NCBI RefSeq assembly: GCF_016086655.4
Contig: NC_052134.2
Span: 36,021,971-36,085,970 of the forward strand
Direction of reading: 5' to 3'
Origin: Lepeophtheirus salmonis
Taxonomy: Eukaryota > Arthropoda > Copepoda > Siphonostomatoida > Caligidae
DNA length: 64,000 nucleotides
Both the position numbers and the translations under genes were made by a program. The notes under the pieces are model-generated. The model saw only the letters and a program-made list of their open reading frames with translations, was not told the DNA's origin and did not search any database. Shown piece by piece: positions 25,201-30,809 of this stretch (its first letter is position 1; every line of letters begins with the position of its first letter).

Positions 25201-26990
25201 CATGTCCAAAAAGACCTTGTCCCCACCAAAAAATTCTAGTCACAGCCCTATACCCCAAAAAAATTATGTGGGCCAATTGATGACGTCACCTGTATATAAT
25301 TGACTCCCATTTATAAAAACAAATTTCGATGTTGTGGTGAGGGTGAAACCTATGCCTGTGGAAATGTCAAACAAAGTAGGGTTACCTAGAAAAAAACACA
25401 TTTGCTGACAGATATCACTATAAATAGTGGTGAAAATCATGGGCCTTTTGGGCATGTTAAAAAAAGAAACCGAGATCGTAACCCTGACAATTTGAATAAT
25501 GTTTAGGAAGAGAGCAGTTTAGCTATCATGAAGTTTCATAAAATCGTTTACAATCAGATACGACAAGGGAGGATTTAACAAAGACAATAGCAAGAATTAT
25601 TCCTATGATGATCCTCAACTCTACTCTGAGTCCATCATGGACTTACAATTATAATTATGCAACAAATCGTCAAGGTTACTCTCTGTCTTTTATGAGCACA
25701 CACGAATGTTCAATCAGGTTTTGAATATAAAACGTAAGTTCACTACTTAGGAGTTAAATTATAATGACAACAACAAAGGAAAATGATAGTCATTTTTCGG
25801 AATACCAGCTAAAAAATGTACACTATTTACATCACTAACGATAAACCTTAATAATATAATCCTTCTAGTTCGCTAATACGTTAAAAAAATTTAAGTTGGA
25901 GGGAATCATTGATAAGAGAATTCATATTTCGCTTTTACTAACATATACTTTTTATTAATATATTTTTGTTCACCGCTATTTATTCAATACTCTCTTCGTT
26001 TGATATAAGTAAGAAATTTGTAATTCCTCCTGTGATTTGATATATTGATAATCTTCTTTCAACTGCATCCATGGAGATTTTGTGCAAAAAACTTGTCAAA
26101 CTACTCAAATCAAAGATTCGAAAACTCATGGATCAAATATGATACGTAAATAATTATGGGTAAAAAAAGTTGAAAGATAATTTTGTTAATATGTAGTCTA
26201 TGGAAGGTTAAACTATTGTATAGTAAAACGCCCCCATAATTCTAATTTTGGGCTCACGAAAAAAAACTAATTTTCTTTAGGCTGCTTTAAAAAAAATCTG
26301 TAGTATGAAAGTGATAACATTTACACATAGTATATCTTGCTATCAAAGCCGAGTCATTCTGCCACTGTTATCAAAACTTACATTCTCTAATGATAGACAA
26401 GATGTGTCAACTGTCTCAATGGTAGTCCATTTGCAACTAATGATGACATCTGCAGCACATGTTTTGTGAGCTTTCAATTTACATACTCCACAACTTAGGC
26501 CATGTGATGTAACTCCTGAAAAATAAAAAAGGAGATATTAACAATTTAAATTTACCCAAAAGTTTATAATATATAGATATTAGTGTTGAGACTCAGACCT
26601 TGACCGATTTTAAATCTCTCTCCGTCTCTACCGATTTTATCCCCCTTCCCGGTTAACAGAAGCGTACCAATATATAACACTTTAAAATTCATATTACATC
26701 ATTGTAACGATTTTCACATTTTGGAAACCCACCTGACGGCATCCAAGAAATGGATACATAGATAATTTGTCTTTTGTGACCGGAACAGACTGCACTTATT
26801 TAAAGGATTGAATTAACTGGGCCCCAAAAAAAGTTATAACGGTCTTAGCGCAGTCTTGAATTTCCAGGCCGAACCTCAACACTAGTAGATATGTATGTAA
26901 TCACTTACCAACAAGTGCCTCACGACAAACATTACAAAAAGTAGGTCTAGCATGGGAAACTATTTGCCATGAGTGAGAGATCGTCGTCAT
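766..26990 (-). CDS. Diacylglycerol kinase, type II (delta/eta-like), 3'-partial gene span of eight coding exons
   Basis: The kinase phosphorylates diacylglycerol to phosphatidic acid with ATP, ending DAG signals at membranes. Exons were joined by hand: 26990-26909, 26515-26382, 24942-24848, 24792-24659, 23169-23004, 22932-22830, 10618-10470 and 1228-766. Every junction has AG/GT sites and the phases agree, giving 1326 nt or 442 codons with no internal stop. Residues 6-55 form a C1 domain with all eight Zn ligands (H6, C19, C22, C36, C39, H44, C47, C55). Residues 79-129 form a second C1. SPLIIFVNSKSG (162-173) opens the catalytic domain, followed by GGDGS (220-224) and PLGTGNDLARV (248-258). 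HARPTFCNVCREAL in the first C1 and HQWLEGNLPVSAKC in the second are typical of DGK delta/eta. The accessory and SAM domains would lie beyond the left edge. Introns, in order of transcription, are 393, 1439, 55, 1489, 71, 12211 and 9241 bp. The exact paralogue (delta, eta or the single arthropod orthologue) is not decided. Confidence 0.93.
1229..3142. other. DGK intron 7, proximal part: no gene seen
   Basis: This is AT-rich intronic sequence. 2480-2650 has poly-A/T runs followed by a C-rich patch (ccctcccacatccccc) resembling the ends of repeat family D. The open frames at 2239-2475 and 2688-2942 have AT-driven composition and no recognisable domain. Confidence 0.6.
3143..4352 (+). mobile_element. 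Tc1-like transposon, decayed, with clear terminal inverted repeats
   Basis: Both ends carry the inverted repeat TCAAAAGTTTTAAACCTC (left at 3151-3168; right as its complement around 4327-4344), flanked by TA. The interior encodes a broken Tc1/mariner-superfamily transposase, giving about 1.2 kb in total, the usual size. It sits in intron 7 of the DGK gene, on the strand opposite to the kinase. Confidence 0.88.
3304..4210 (+). pseudogene. Broken Tc1-like transposase
   Basis: Recognisable parts are as follows. DRPRSGRPRTAGN.KNIE (about 3412-3465) is the GRPR linker between the two HTH motifs of the DNA-binding region. VFQQDCTPIHTR (about 3957-3992) is the second catalytic Asp region. AWNQLPYKIIRTAWNSFQRR...GGYIE (4115-4224) is the typical C-terminal helix and end. 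At least three frameshifts and several stops separate these pieces, and the first and third catalytic acids are not clearly preserved. The copy is dead. It may represent the DDxD (maT-like) branch, but this is uncertain. Confidence 0.8.
4353..6240. other. DGK intron 7: AT-rich, no gene
   Basis: No frame, exon or transposon can be supported here. 5568-5720 contains AGGTCAAGGTTGAAGGTTA and a nearby 'atggtcaaggtaaa', which belong to a dispersed motif also seen at 37140-37200 and 48100-48130 (see findings). A short A-rich stretch with C interruptions lies at 5152-5180. Confidence 0.55.
6244..6620. repeat. Three-unit imperfect tandem repeat built on the palindrome TCGACTTAAGTCGA
   Basis: Units begin near 6246, 6381 and 6558 (about 135 and 177 bp apart). 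Each starts 'agtg(t)tgt..cgacttaagtcgattga'. The perfect 14-bp palindrome TCGACTTAAGTCGA is at 6257-6270, with one- or two-base variants at 6390-6403 and 6570-6583. The stretch 'ggagtttatttataggtgaataatc' (6340s) is repeated as 'ggagtctatttataagtggggaatc' (6520s). Related single copies with gactcgactcag sequence occur at 41515-41580 and 46275-46325 (inverted). Confidence 0.75.
6621..7211. other. DGK intron 7: no gene seen
   Basis: This is A-rich sequence after the tandem array, then plain AT-rich DNA. No domain-bearing frame was found. Confidence 0.5.
7212..7606 (-). mobile_element. MITE-A copy, complete with terminal inverted repeats
   Basis: The left end TAGAGTTGTATAAAATATGA (7212-7231) matches the inverted right end TAGAGTTGCATAAAATATAA (7606-7587) at 18 of 20 positions. 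The interior shares blocks with many copies in this window, for example 'ggttgggcaatcagtgtaagcccttgtt', 'atatcggagtagttcctgcctaagtccttg' and 'gacagctaagcttctctcct'. No coding capacity. The 5'-TAGAGTTG end resembles hAT ends, but I could not prove an 8-bp target duplication here. Confidence 0.75.
8325..9239 (+). mobile_element. Mariner element, internally deleted (about 915 bp)
   Basis: The ends are imperfect inverted repeats of about 30-40 bp (left TACATTATGTCAAAAAAGTA; right end inverted TACATTCTGCCGAGAAACTA), with TA at both borders, as expected for TA target duplication. The transposase coding region lacks its middle third. The copy lies within DGK intron 7, inserted into a MITE-A copy. 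Confidence 0.88.
8571..9063 (+). pseudogene. Mariner (D34D) transposase, internally deleted and frame-shifted
   Basis: 8571-8669 encodes the N-terminal HTH start (MSCADALKMLEKAFGESVLS...AYEWYKAFK, then stop). 8701-9063 encodes the C-terminal third in another frame. It has the lead-in QTVNKEYYLGVLRRL, the second catalytic Asp in ILEDDNTPSNRD, and the third in SADLAPCDFF with 34 residues between the two Asp, defining mariner D34D. The first catalytic Asp block (usually TGDESW) is missing from the deletion. Residual homology (IPKSAYKKCFEDWK) continues past the 9061 stop. The element cannot mobilise itself but keeps both ends. Confidence 0.88.
9480..9735 (-). repeat. MITE-A copy
   Basis: It shares 'taagtgtaagtctttatttaacttaaggtagaattgagaatcgacatcggagtgattcc' order, 'gtttatttccttgctttgatag' and 'cgtcgagacaggtaagctgct' with other copies. 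It lies immediately after the split copy, as a direct repeat. The frame 9513-9803 is only read-through of the repeat. Confidence 0.7.
9736..10469. other. DGK intron 7 next to exon 7: no gene seen
   Basis: This is AT-rich sequence with a short (GA) run at 10076-10088. The open frame 10058-10306 has no recognisable domain. Confidence 0.5.
10470..10618 (-). CDS. DGK exon 7: PLGTGNDLARV motif
   Basis: This exon encodes residues 239-287 plus two bases. VSVLPLGTGNDLARVCGWG is the signature block of the DAGKc domain. The following NLLEKYDVGTPRLLDR fits the helix before RWSIM in delta/eta enzymes. The acceptor is TATTCTCTTAAATAG and the donor GTAAGTTTA. The exon is an island inside more than 20 kb of transposon-rich intron DNA, with intron 6 of 12.2 kb on one side and intron 7 of 9.2 kb on the other. 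Confidence 0.93.
11013..11690. mobile_element. Family X TIR element (Tc1-like, non-autonomous), fullest copy
   Basis: The left end 'gtgtaaattaaattctgacatacttta' corresponds to the inverted right end of the 39840 copy (ggtgttgatttaattctgacacacttta). The own right end (11660-11690) is degraded: 'ttcattaatctactcgactttgcc...acaccc'. The body is about 680 bp, too short for an intact transposase. The minus-strand frame 11232-11423 has no motif I can name. It lies in DGK intron 6. Confidence 0.6.
11691..12830. other. DGK intron 6: AT-rich, no gene
   Basis: There is a poly-A run near 11818-11830. 12345-12365 (gattaaagcaaagttcatccacg) resembles short dispersed blocks at 38005-38040, 38475-38510 and (inverted) 60625-60655. 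Nothing coding was found. Confidence 0.5.
12830..12960 (+). repeat. Partial MITE-A copy
   Basis: 'caacaaattactttcc...cacactctcacgtagttactcaatacttaagtgtcctt' matches the distal part of plus-orientation copies, for example 60715-60765 (cacactcacatgtagttactcaatgcatataggttct). Confidence 0.6.
12991..14273 (+). mobile_element. DD41D ('rosa'-type) Tc1/mariner transposon
   Basis: The left end TACAGGGTGTCCCA (12991-13004) and inverted right end TAAAGAGTGGCCCA (14273-14260) form short imperfect inverted repeats beginning with TA. About 1.28 kb lies between them and encodes one transposase reading frame. The interior base composition is much richer in G+C than the surrounding intron, consistent with a comparatively late arrival. 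It lies in DGK intron 6, antisense to the kinase. Confidence 0.88.
13106..14179 (+). pseudogene. DD41D transposase, one frame interrupted by three TAA stops
   Basis: From ATG 13106 to TGA 14177-14179 a single frame of 358 codons runs without any frameshift. It is broken only by TAA at 13457, 13751 and 13823. N-terminal HTH: MVKFTLKENWEILKTYFQNG to SLQRILTKDLGLKP. First catalytic Asp: KFIFSDEAHFHLGEYVN. Second: WFQQDGATCHT. Third: CNLTPLDYFLWG, with 41 residues between the second and third Asp, which is the hallmark of the DD41D (rosa) branch rather than mariner D34D or Tc1 D34E. All three catalytic residues survive. The start was chosen at the MVKF methionine since an upstream ATG (13043) only adds non-conserved residues. 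Confidence 0.9.
14274..16298. other. DGK intron 6: repeats and AT-rich DNA, no gene
   Basis: 14420-14760 resembles repeat family C (gtactctcctttatttttatttttaat.. and acacgcacactcaaactg), also at 44270-44440 and 60930-61060. Poly-A runs lie at 14884-14903 and 16276-16295. No exon or transposase was recognised. Confidence 0.5.
14420..14760 (+). repeat. Repeat family C copy
   Basis: It shares with 60930-61060 the order 'tgtactctccttt.tttttatttttaat', 'cacactcaa.ctg', 'gacagta..' and 'aaactttgct'. No coding content. Confidence 0.5.
16299..16727 (-). mobile_element. MITE-A copy, near complete
   Basis: The left end TAGAGCTGTAGAAAATATGA (about 16302-16321) pairs with the inverted right end GAGCTGTAGAAAATAAG (about 16727-16709). 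The interior contains 'aattcttgaagtaaggacatataaatataaagtaattac', 'gtgagttataagtgtaag' and 'agctaatctaataaaacattatggtagctgtgctgc', as in other copies. It includes an 18-T run around 16362-16378. Confidence 0.72.
16858..18870. other. DGK intron 6: no gene seen
   Basis: The minus-strand frame 16858-17163 (about 101 codons) is rich in F, I, N and K as expected for random AT-rich DNA, and shows no motif. A poly-A run lies at 17430-17446. Otherwise plain intron. Confidence 0.5.
19105..19450 (-). mobile_element. MITE-A copy
   Basis: This is a well-preserved interior: 'cattactctttaattcttaatgagagaagatataagtgtaatgtagtaactagtccg', 'ggtttgttggggagttataattgtaagtcctagttgg' and 'agctaagctactctcctctaaaacattcttct'. 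It is a useful reference for the family. The small frame at 19095-19283 is read-through of it. Confidence 0.75.
19451..20019. other. DGK intron 6: no gene seen
   Basis: It contains a C-rich patch (19635-19660, cccccctcctcctcccccc) in otherwise AT-rich DNA. No coding signal. Confidence 0.5.
20020..20125 (-). repeat. Partial MITE-A copy
   Basis: 'gtatttgtgtttatttcctttttgtcatagccatttttaggtaacgtc..ccagctaagttgctctct' matches the central-to-right part of the family. Confidence 0.6.
20925..21250 (+). repeat. MITE-A copy
   Basis: Plus orientation: 'taaccctgactattcgtagaatgtt', 'gcctagctgtcatgacatttcattaga', 'agtccaacaaggacataa' and 'gagcgcacacgaatcaggttttgaa'. The last block is shared specifically with the 25480 copy, suggesting a subfamily. 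Confidence 0.7.
21251..22179. other. DGK intron 6: no gene seen
   Basis: 21340-21440 (ctatagcttacaaaatgattgcaatt..aaacttataagtgagaaatcttt) resembles a unit of the 6244-6620 tandem array. The remainder is very AT-rich. Confidence 0.5.
22180..22650 (-). repeat. Family D repeat (poly A/T palindromic body)
   Basis: The left end GGGGGTCTCCACAGGATTATA is the inverse of TATAATCCTGcGGAcgCCC seen at the right end of the 59796 mini-copy. The body alternates blocks such as 'aaaattttttccaaaaatttaa'. It has no coding potential. It ends about 180 bp from DGK exon 6. Confidence 0.65.
22830..22932 (-). CDS. DGK exon 6: GGDGS nucleotide-binding loop
   Basis: This exon encodes residues 204-238. RLLVCGGDGSISWVLKEID contains the glycine-rich GGDGS loop (220-224) that binds ATP in diacylglycerol and sphingosine kinases. 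The second glycine of this loop is the one mutated in classical kinase-dead DGKs, and it is present here. The acceptor is AATTTAATTAG and the donor GTAAGATATT. Phase is 0 at the 3' end, leading into a 12.2-kb intron. Confidence 0.93.
23004..23169 (-). CDS. DGK exon 5: start of catalytic (DAGKc) domain
   Basis: This exon encodes residues 149-203 plus two bases. SPLIIFVNSKSGNG (162-175) is the opening beta-strand and loop of the DAGKc fold. RFLIRFKQYLNPSQVYDL follows, matching the family pattern (FK..LNP.QV.DL). The acceptor, TTCGAATACAATTATAG, has a weak pyrimidine tract. The donor is GTAAGATCC. The phase (G from exon 4 plus AA) gives residue E149, and the alignment to known delta/eta hinges needs no extra exon between 4 and 5. 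Confidence 0.92.
23530..23760 (+). repeat. Family E repeat copy in DGK intron 4/upstream flank
   Basis: 'gagaaaccacgcatgagattatgttataaaa', 'gaacgacatatctactgacagaaatta' and 'aagcaggaatcattcataagaaaattcatattttcctctta' recur at 23955-24060, 25890-25950 and 49570-49800 in similar order. Non-coding. Confidence 0.6.
23950..24060 (+). repeat. Family E repeat, partial copy
   Basis: 'aaaaccacgtctgagagaatgtcataaaaaatttggtaac' and 'tgctaacagatataactatgaactgtaat' match the first half of family E. It lies in DGK intron 4, direct to the 23530 copy. Confidence 0.55.
24460..24610 (+). pseudogene. Tc1 transposase scrap of fish-type (D34E-like) sequence in DGK intron 4
   Basis: The plus strand reads FQHDNDTKYIGMATKE (second catalytic Asp block), then after one frame slip IKVMGGPCQFTDLTPIKSQG, aligning with the IKVMEWPSQSPDLNPIE block of vertebrate/fish-type Tc1 transposases. 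Two stops and one frameshift are present, and the third acid position reads K instead of E. Only about 50 codons remain. No TIRs were found. The scrap ends about 50 bp from the exon 4 donor. Confidence 0.75.
24659..24792 (-). CDS. DGK exon 4: end of C1 domain 2 and hinge to the catalytic domain
   Basis: This exon encodes residues 104-148 plus one base. LQDWRCLWCRATVHSTC supplies ligands C110, C113, H118 and C121, and C129 completes C1b. The remainder (LGPTRHATVPPTCLSHNP) corresponds to the PP-containing hinge before the DGK catalytic domain. The acceptor is CTCTTCCTTAG and the donor GTAAGGAAATC. A Tc1 transposase scrap on the opposite strand ends about 50 bp downstream of this donor in intron 4. 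Confidence 0.92.
24848..24942 (-). CDS. DGK exon 3: start of C1 domain 2
   Basis: This exon encodes residues 73-103 plus two bases of codon 104. HQWLEGNLPVSAKC and VVCDKTCGSVLR are close to the strongly conserved second C1 of DGK delta/eta. Zn ligands H79, C92 and C95 lie here. The acceptor is ATTTATTTATTAATAG and the donor GTGAGAGC. The following intron is only 55 bp, in contrast to the 9-12 kb introns further downstream. Confidence 0.93.
25480..25800 (+). repeat. MITE-A copy in DGK intron 2
   Basis: 'cgtaaccctgacaatttgaataatg', 'gagcagtttagctatcatgaagtttcat', 'ctactctgagtccatcatggacttacaattataatt' and 'gagcacacacgaatgttcaatcaggttttgaat'. It lies within the 1.4-kb intron 2. Confidence 0.7.
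26382..26515 (-). CDS. DGK exon 2: second half of C1 domain 1
   Basis: This exon encodes residues 28-72. It completes the zinc-finger pattern HX12CX2CX13CX2CX4HX2CX7C with C36, C39, H44, C47 and C55, and continues with CKWTTIETVD, matching the conserved tail of DGK delta/eta C1a. The acceptor is TTTTTTATTTTTCAG and the donor is GTAAGTTTT. The exon ends in phase 0. All ligands are present, so the domain should fold. Whether it binds DAG cannot be read from the sequence. Confidence 0.93.
26581..26884. mobile_element. hAT-like MITE in DGK intron 1, with TIRs and 8-bp target duplication
   Basis: TAGTGTTGAG at 26581-26590 is exactly inverted at 26875-26884 (CTCAACACTA). Beyond 10 bp the ends still match partially. 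Flanking 8-mers are ATAGATAT (26573-26580) and GTAGATAT (26885-26892), 7 of 8 identical. An 8-bp duplication with TAGTGTTG-type ends is the hAT pattern. It is 304 bp, with no coding capacity and a richer G+C content than the intron. Its right end is 17 bp from the exon 1 donor. Confidence 0.75.
26909..26990 (-). CDS. DGK exon 1: start and first half of C1 domain 1
   Basis: This exon encodes residues 1-27 plus one base of codon 28. The start MTTISHSW leads straight into the C1 core, with zinc ligands H6, C19 and C22 and the motif HARPTFCNVCREAL, which is diagnostic of the first C1 of delta/eta DGKs. The donor is GTAAGTGA (26908-26901). In vertebrate DGK delta and eta a PH domain precedes this C1. 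Here only five residues precede it, so either this is a short isoform or an upstream exon is used alternatively. Confidence 0.88.
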
Positions 26991-27034
26991 TCTCTTGACT
27001 ATTATTCACACTGAATAGATTAGATAATCATGTC
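26991..27034 (-). other. Probable 5' UTR part of DGK exon 1
   Basis: Reading the minus strand, a pyrimidine-rich tract ending TCTCATTTAG (just above 27034) is a strong 3' splice acceptor. The 44 bases between it and the ATG at 26990 contain an in-frame TGA nine codons after the acceptor (GTG TGA ATA ATA GTC AAG AGA ATG). This makes 26990 a believable start codon for this transcript. A minimal upstream reading frame, ATG ATT ATC TAA, sits in the same stretch. A weaker acceptor, AATAATAG, ending at 26999, would instead allow read-through from an upstream coding exon. The acceptor implies an upstream non-coding exon or a trans-spliced leader that I could not locate. Confidence 0.55.
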
Positions 27035-30000
27035 CTAAATGAGAGAAGAAAAGAAAGATGAATTGTCATTATATCCAAAAAAGTAAATAAAAATAGTAGG
27101 AGTCTACTGGTACCAATATGAGTTATAATATAAAGAATATAAATAAATTCATTCATTATTAATTAGTTATAGGAAGGGATGCAGAGAGAGAGAAAGAGAA
27201 AGATCTGGGGCTGACAGCCCTCAAATTCTTAATTAAAGACTTGATTCAATTAAAAAACTATATTTGTTAGCCCCCAAAATAATTATATTCAATATAATTC
27301 GAAAGCTCTGCTCAAATAATGATTTTCCCATTTCTAATAACAAGAGCTGTTAATAGGAAAAATTTTCGTGTGGGAGGGGTAAGAAATAACAAATTTCACA
27401 AATAAAATTTCCATCTATATGGATCTTCATTGTTAATATATAGAATAGTCAAAATATCCTGAAAACGTGATTTAAAAAAAGAAAAAAAACAACAACTATT
27501 GAATGTTTTAAAAATCATTTTCCTGTTTTATGACTCACAATAATAGACGTGATTTCCGACCATCCGACCAAGGACATGTCATGAACTGAATTTTAATATC
27601 CAGGTATATTATAAATTATTGTACTTCTATATGTTAAAATAAAAACTTCAAAAAAAAAAAAAAAAGATCCAGAACCACACCAGGTAAGAGCCTCTAGGCT
27701 TAAACCAAGGGTTGCCTTTACTATAATCCTCAGATTCTTTTTTGGGAGACTATTTGAAATAATATAATTTGATAGAGTATTATTTTTATTTTTCCAGTTA
27801 TATTCTATAAAAATATATATACATAGTCAATTGTGGAATCAGCGGTATTGAGCAAATTATGATACTTCAAAAAAGGCCAATCCTTGCGGATTCCGATGCA
27901 TTGGTACACCCTTAATTATAATATAATATTTTCCTCCCTGATTCTGACGTATTACCTATTTTAGAAGCAGTATTGAAATGAGCTTTTGTAGCTTATTTGG
28001 ACTAAAGTTACTAAAAAGGAAAGAGGAGACAAGATGGTTGAAATAAAAAATAAACAAAAATATGAATATGAATTATGTTCAGGATTCAAATAACCTCGCT
28101 CAAAAAAATGTGGAATATAAATCCATTGTATAAGGGCAACGTATTTTTGTTTTAAAATAACTTGAATAATTTTTTAGAGCATAATTATGATTTAGATACT
28201 ATAAACTATGGTTTTGATTAATAGTTTATGCTTTTGGATTATTCTAATGAAAAATACATAACCCTGTTCGACACGCTGACTTGCATTAAATTCCATTAGA
28301 TGAAACGTATTCAAAAGACGTGATAACAATAAAGAAGCGCACGAGATGAAAAAACATACAAAATTTTAGACGAATCATAATTAGAGGTAAGAAAAAGCAT
28401 TCTTGATTGATATACATGACACCTCTTTCCCTTATAATCTCTTTAATTTGGACTCTAGTTTCTGAAATAGTTAACCTTTATTCTTTGTAAATATGGGAAC
28501 TTTTATAGGTTTTAAGTTTTATAACTACGCGTACAGGAGGTCACTGGATAATACAGTTTCAAGCACCACAGATTTCGTAAAACACAGTGTTTTCCCTTTA
28601 TGTTGCTGTATAATCCCCTCAAATCTTATTATTTTAAATTTATTATTACAGTAAATTAGATACACTATATATTGCGGTAAATATGAATATCTGTAGTTGT
28701 TGTTGAGTTCGTCCATACCATGATTATATATACATATAAAAAGTGCATAATTTACATAGGGGTGGGGGAGTGTACTGTTAGTTTTGATTTGATATCTACA
28801 CTTAAAACTTTTCGTTATTACTTATCATATTAATTTTTAATTAAAAAAGATACTGAATAACTATTGTTTAAGTTCCAATTATTTAAATTTTATAATATTG
28901 AAATGCCCAGATTAAAAATCAAGTAAATACTTGTTTGAGAATAAATTTAACAATTCTTTTAAATGTAACTTGTATGGGATACATTATTTTAAATGATGTA
29001 TGATAAATAAAATATTTTTTTATTCTAATCATACTAAAAAAATAAAGGAAAAATAGTAAATGCAGACTTTGAAAAATAATTTCTCCCATTTTACGGGTTT
29101 AAGTGCTTAAAAAGTCAACGTACAACGTGGAATTTTCTTGTTCCCAAAATCCACGATAAGCTGGGTCCCTCTGCATAAGCTCTTTGTTTATCTATTTGAC
29201 CCATTCGTATTAAATGTTATATTTTTGTTTGGATGTAGGATATAATATTAACTAAGGAAATAAAAAAATTAGGTTTCATTTCATATCTAGAGATACAAAC
29301 AAAGTCACAATAGGGATGATGGACAGACAATCAAATTTAAAGAACGGGTAGAATAAACCCTGTTTGTACTTCAAGGGTTAAAAAGAATGAACGAAACAGT
29401 ATACATAATAAATGTACAAATAATATAATAACGAAAAAATTTATCCATAAAAAATGAAAAATTATTTTCATTTACAAATTTATTATTTTTTTATCAAATT
29501 TGCAAAAAAAAAAAAAAAAACGCAATCAAAGGATTTTGTCAGAATAATATATATTTATCTTTAATGAAGACTCAAATATTTTATATCCAAGATCATTGTT
29601 ATGTACATAATGCTCATGGTTAGATGAAAAAAAAAAAATTCTTGGAAAAAATATTAAATATTTAGTTGATACGATTCAAATTTTTCATAAATACCTAGTT
29701 GAAGTAATAGTTACTGAACAAAAAGAAGGAACATTAACTTTAATAAAATAGGGAAACACAAAGTGTTGATAACATCTTAAGCCCCTTATATTTGACAAGT
29801 CCGCATTTTTTTTTACTGTTTGACTGAAACGGTGTGTTTCTGATTATTTGAGAAATTTGAACATAACTTTTTTAGGTTACATTTTTTGCTTTTGTGTGCT
29901 AAATAAAGCAACATTTTATGTATTATTAATAAGTCTTGAAAGTTGAATAAATAAACAACAAATCTTGAATAATTTTTCCAATATCAATTGTTTGGAGGTA

Positions 30001-30239
30001 AACTATGAGTTTTAACAATGAGGAGTTTAAAAGACTTTCAAAGAAAAGGTGAATTGTTTTTCATTTGTTTATACGTACAAGGCATTTTTTTCGATTCATG
30101 AACACATACACAAATAGCTAAAATATTTGTAGAATCTGAAAATATGTACTTATCAAATGATGCATGATACTTTTTTAATTTTTTGTGTATAGGTATGAAT
30201 TTTTGAAAGCCCCCAAAAAAAAAAAAAAAAATATATATA
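27035..30239. other. Upstream of visible DGK exons: no gene seen
   Basis: Upstream non-coding exon(s) or the promoter of the kinase may lie here or further right, but nothing can be pinpointed. (GA)-rich DNA at 27184-27203, poly-A at 27650-27665 and 29503-29520, otherwise AT-rich. No C1, PH or kinase sequence was found on the minus strand. Confidence 0.5.
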
Positions 30240-30500
30240 TATCATCCTGCTTAGCTGTCATGACAAGAAGCTGAGGTATGAAGGAAACAAACAATATTTC
30301 CAAACCCTATCAAGGAATAAATTACTCCAATATCCATCCTCAATTCTACTCCGAGTTCAACAATTATCCAAATAATTATTCAAGAGCCCTTTATTGTTAC
30401 CCTCCTTCATTCATAAGCACATACATTCAGGGTAACACTTTATATTTAGATCTTACCTCCACAAGAATTAAATAATAATAACAGCTTTTGGAAATAAAAA
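30240..30500 (+). repeat. MITE-A copy
   Basis: 'gcttagctgtcatgacaagaagctgagg', 'caaggaataaattactccaatatccatcctcaattctactccgagttcaacaa' and 'cattcataagcacatacattcagg'. The 65-codon frame 30278-30475 is repeat read-through. It is preceded by poly-A and an (AT)n run. Confidence 0.7.
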
Positions 30501-30809
30501 TATGCGTTTCACTAATATCTAATAGTTCAAACACAGTAACAAAATTATAATTGGTTGGCTGGGATCATTAGGGAAAGTAGGGAAATTAAATAAATAAATT
30601 GATCAGTGTTAAAATACGAAAAATACTTTTAAAACCTTCAACAGATCATGCTTTGGCCTTTAAAACCTTTTTATAAAAATCAGGTTTTTAGAATATTTTT
30701 ACGATTAAGAGCTATATTATAACATCAAAATAAAAATAACACTGTTCAAGTTGCCACCAACAAATAAACTATCTCGCTAAAAAATACTTAGGATTCACAA
30801 TCCTAAGTA
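30501..30809. other. No gene seen
   Basis: This is AT-rich spacer between a MITE-A copy and a Tc1-like element. A local palindrome 'cttaggattcacaatcctaag' (30788-30808) directly abuts the transposon end. Confidence 0.5.
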
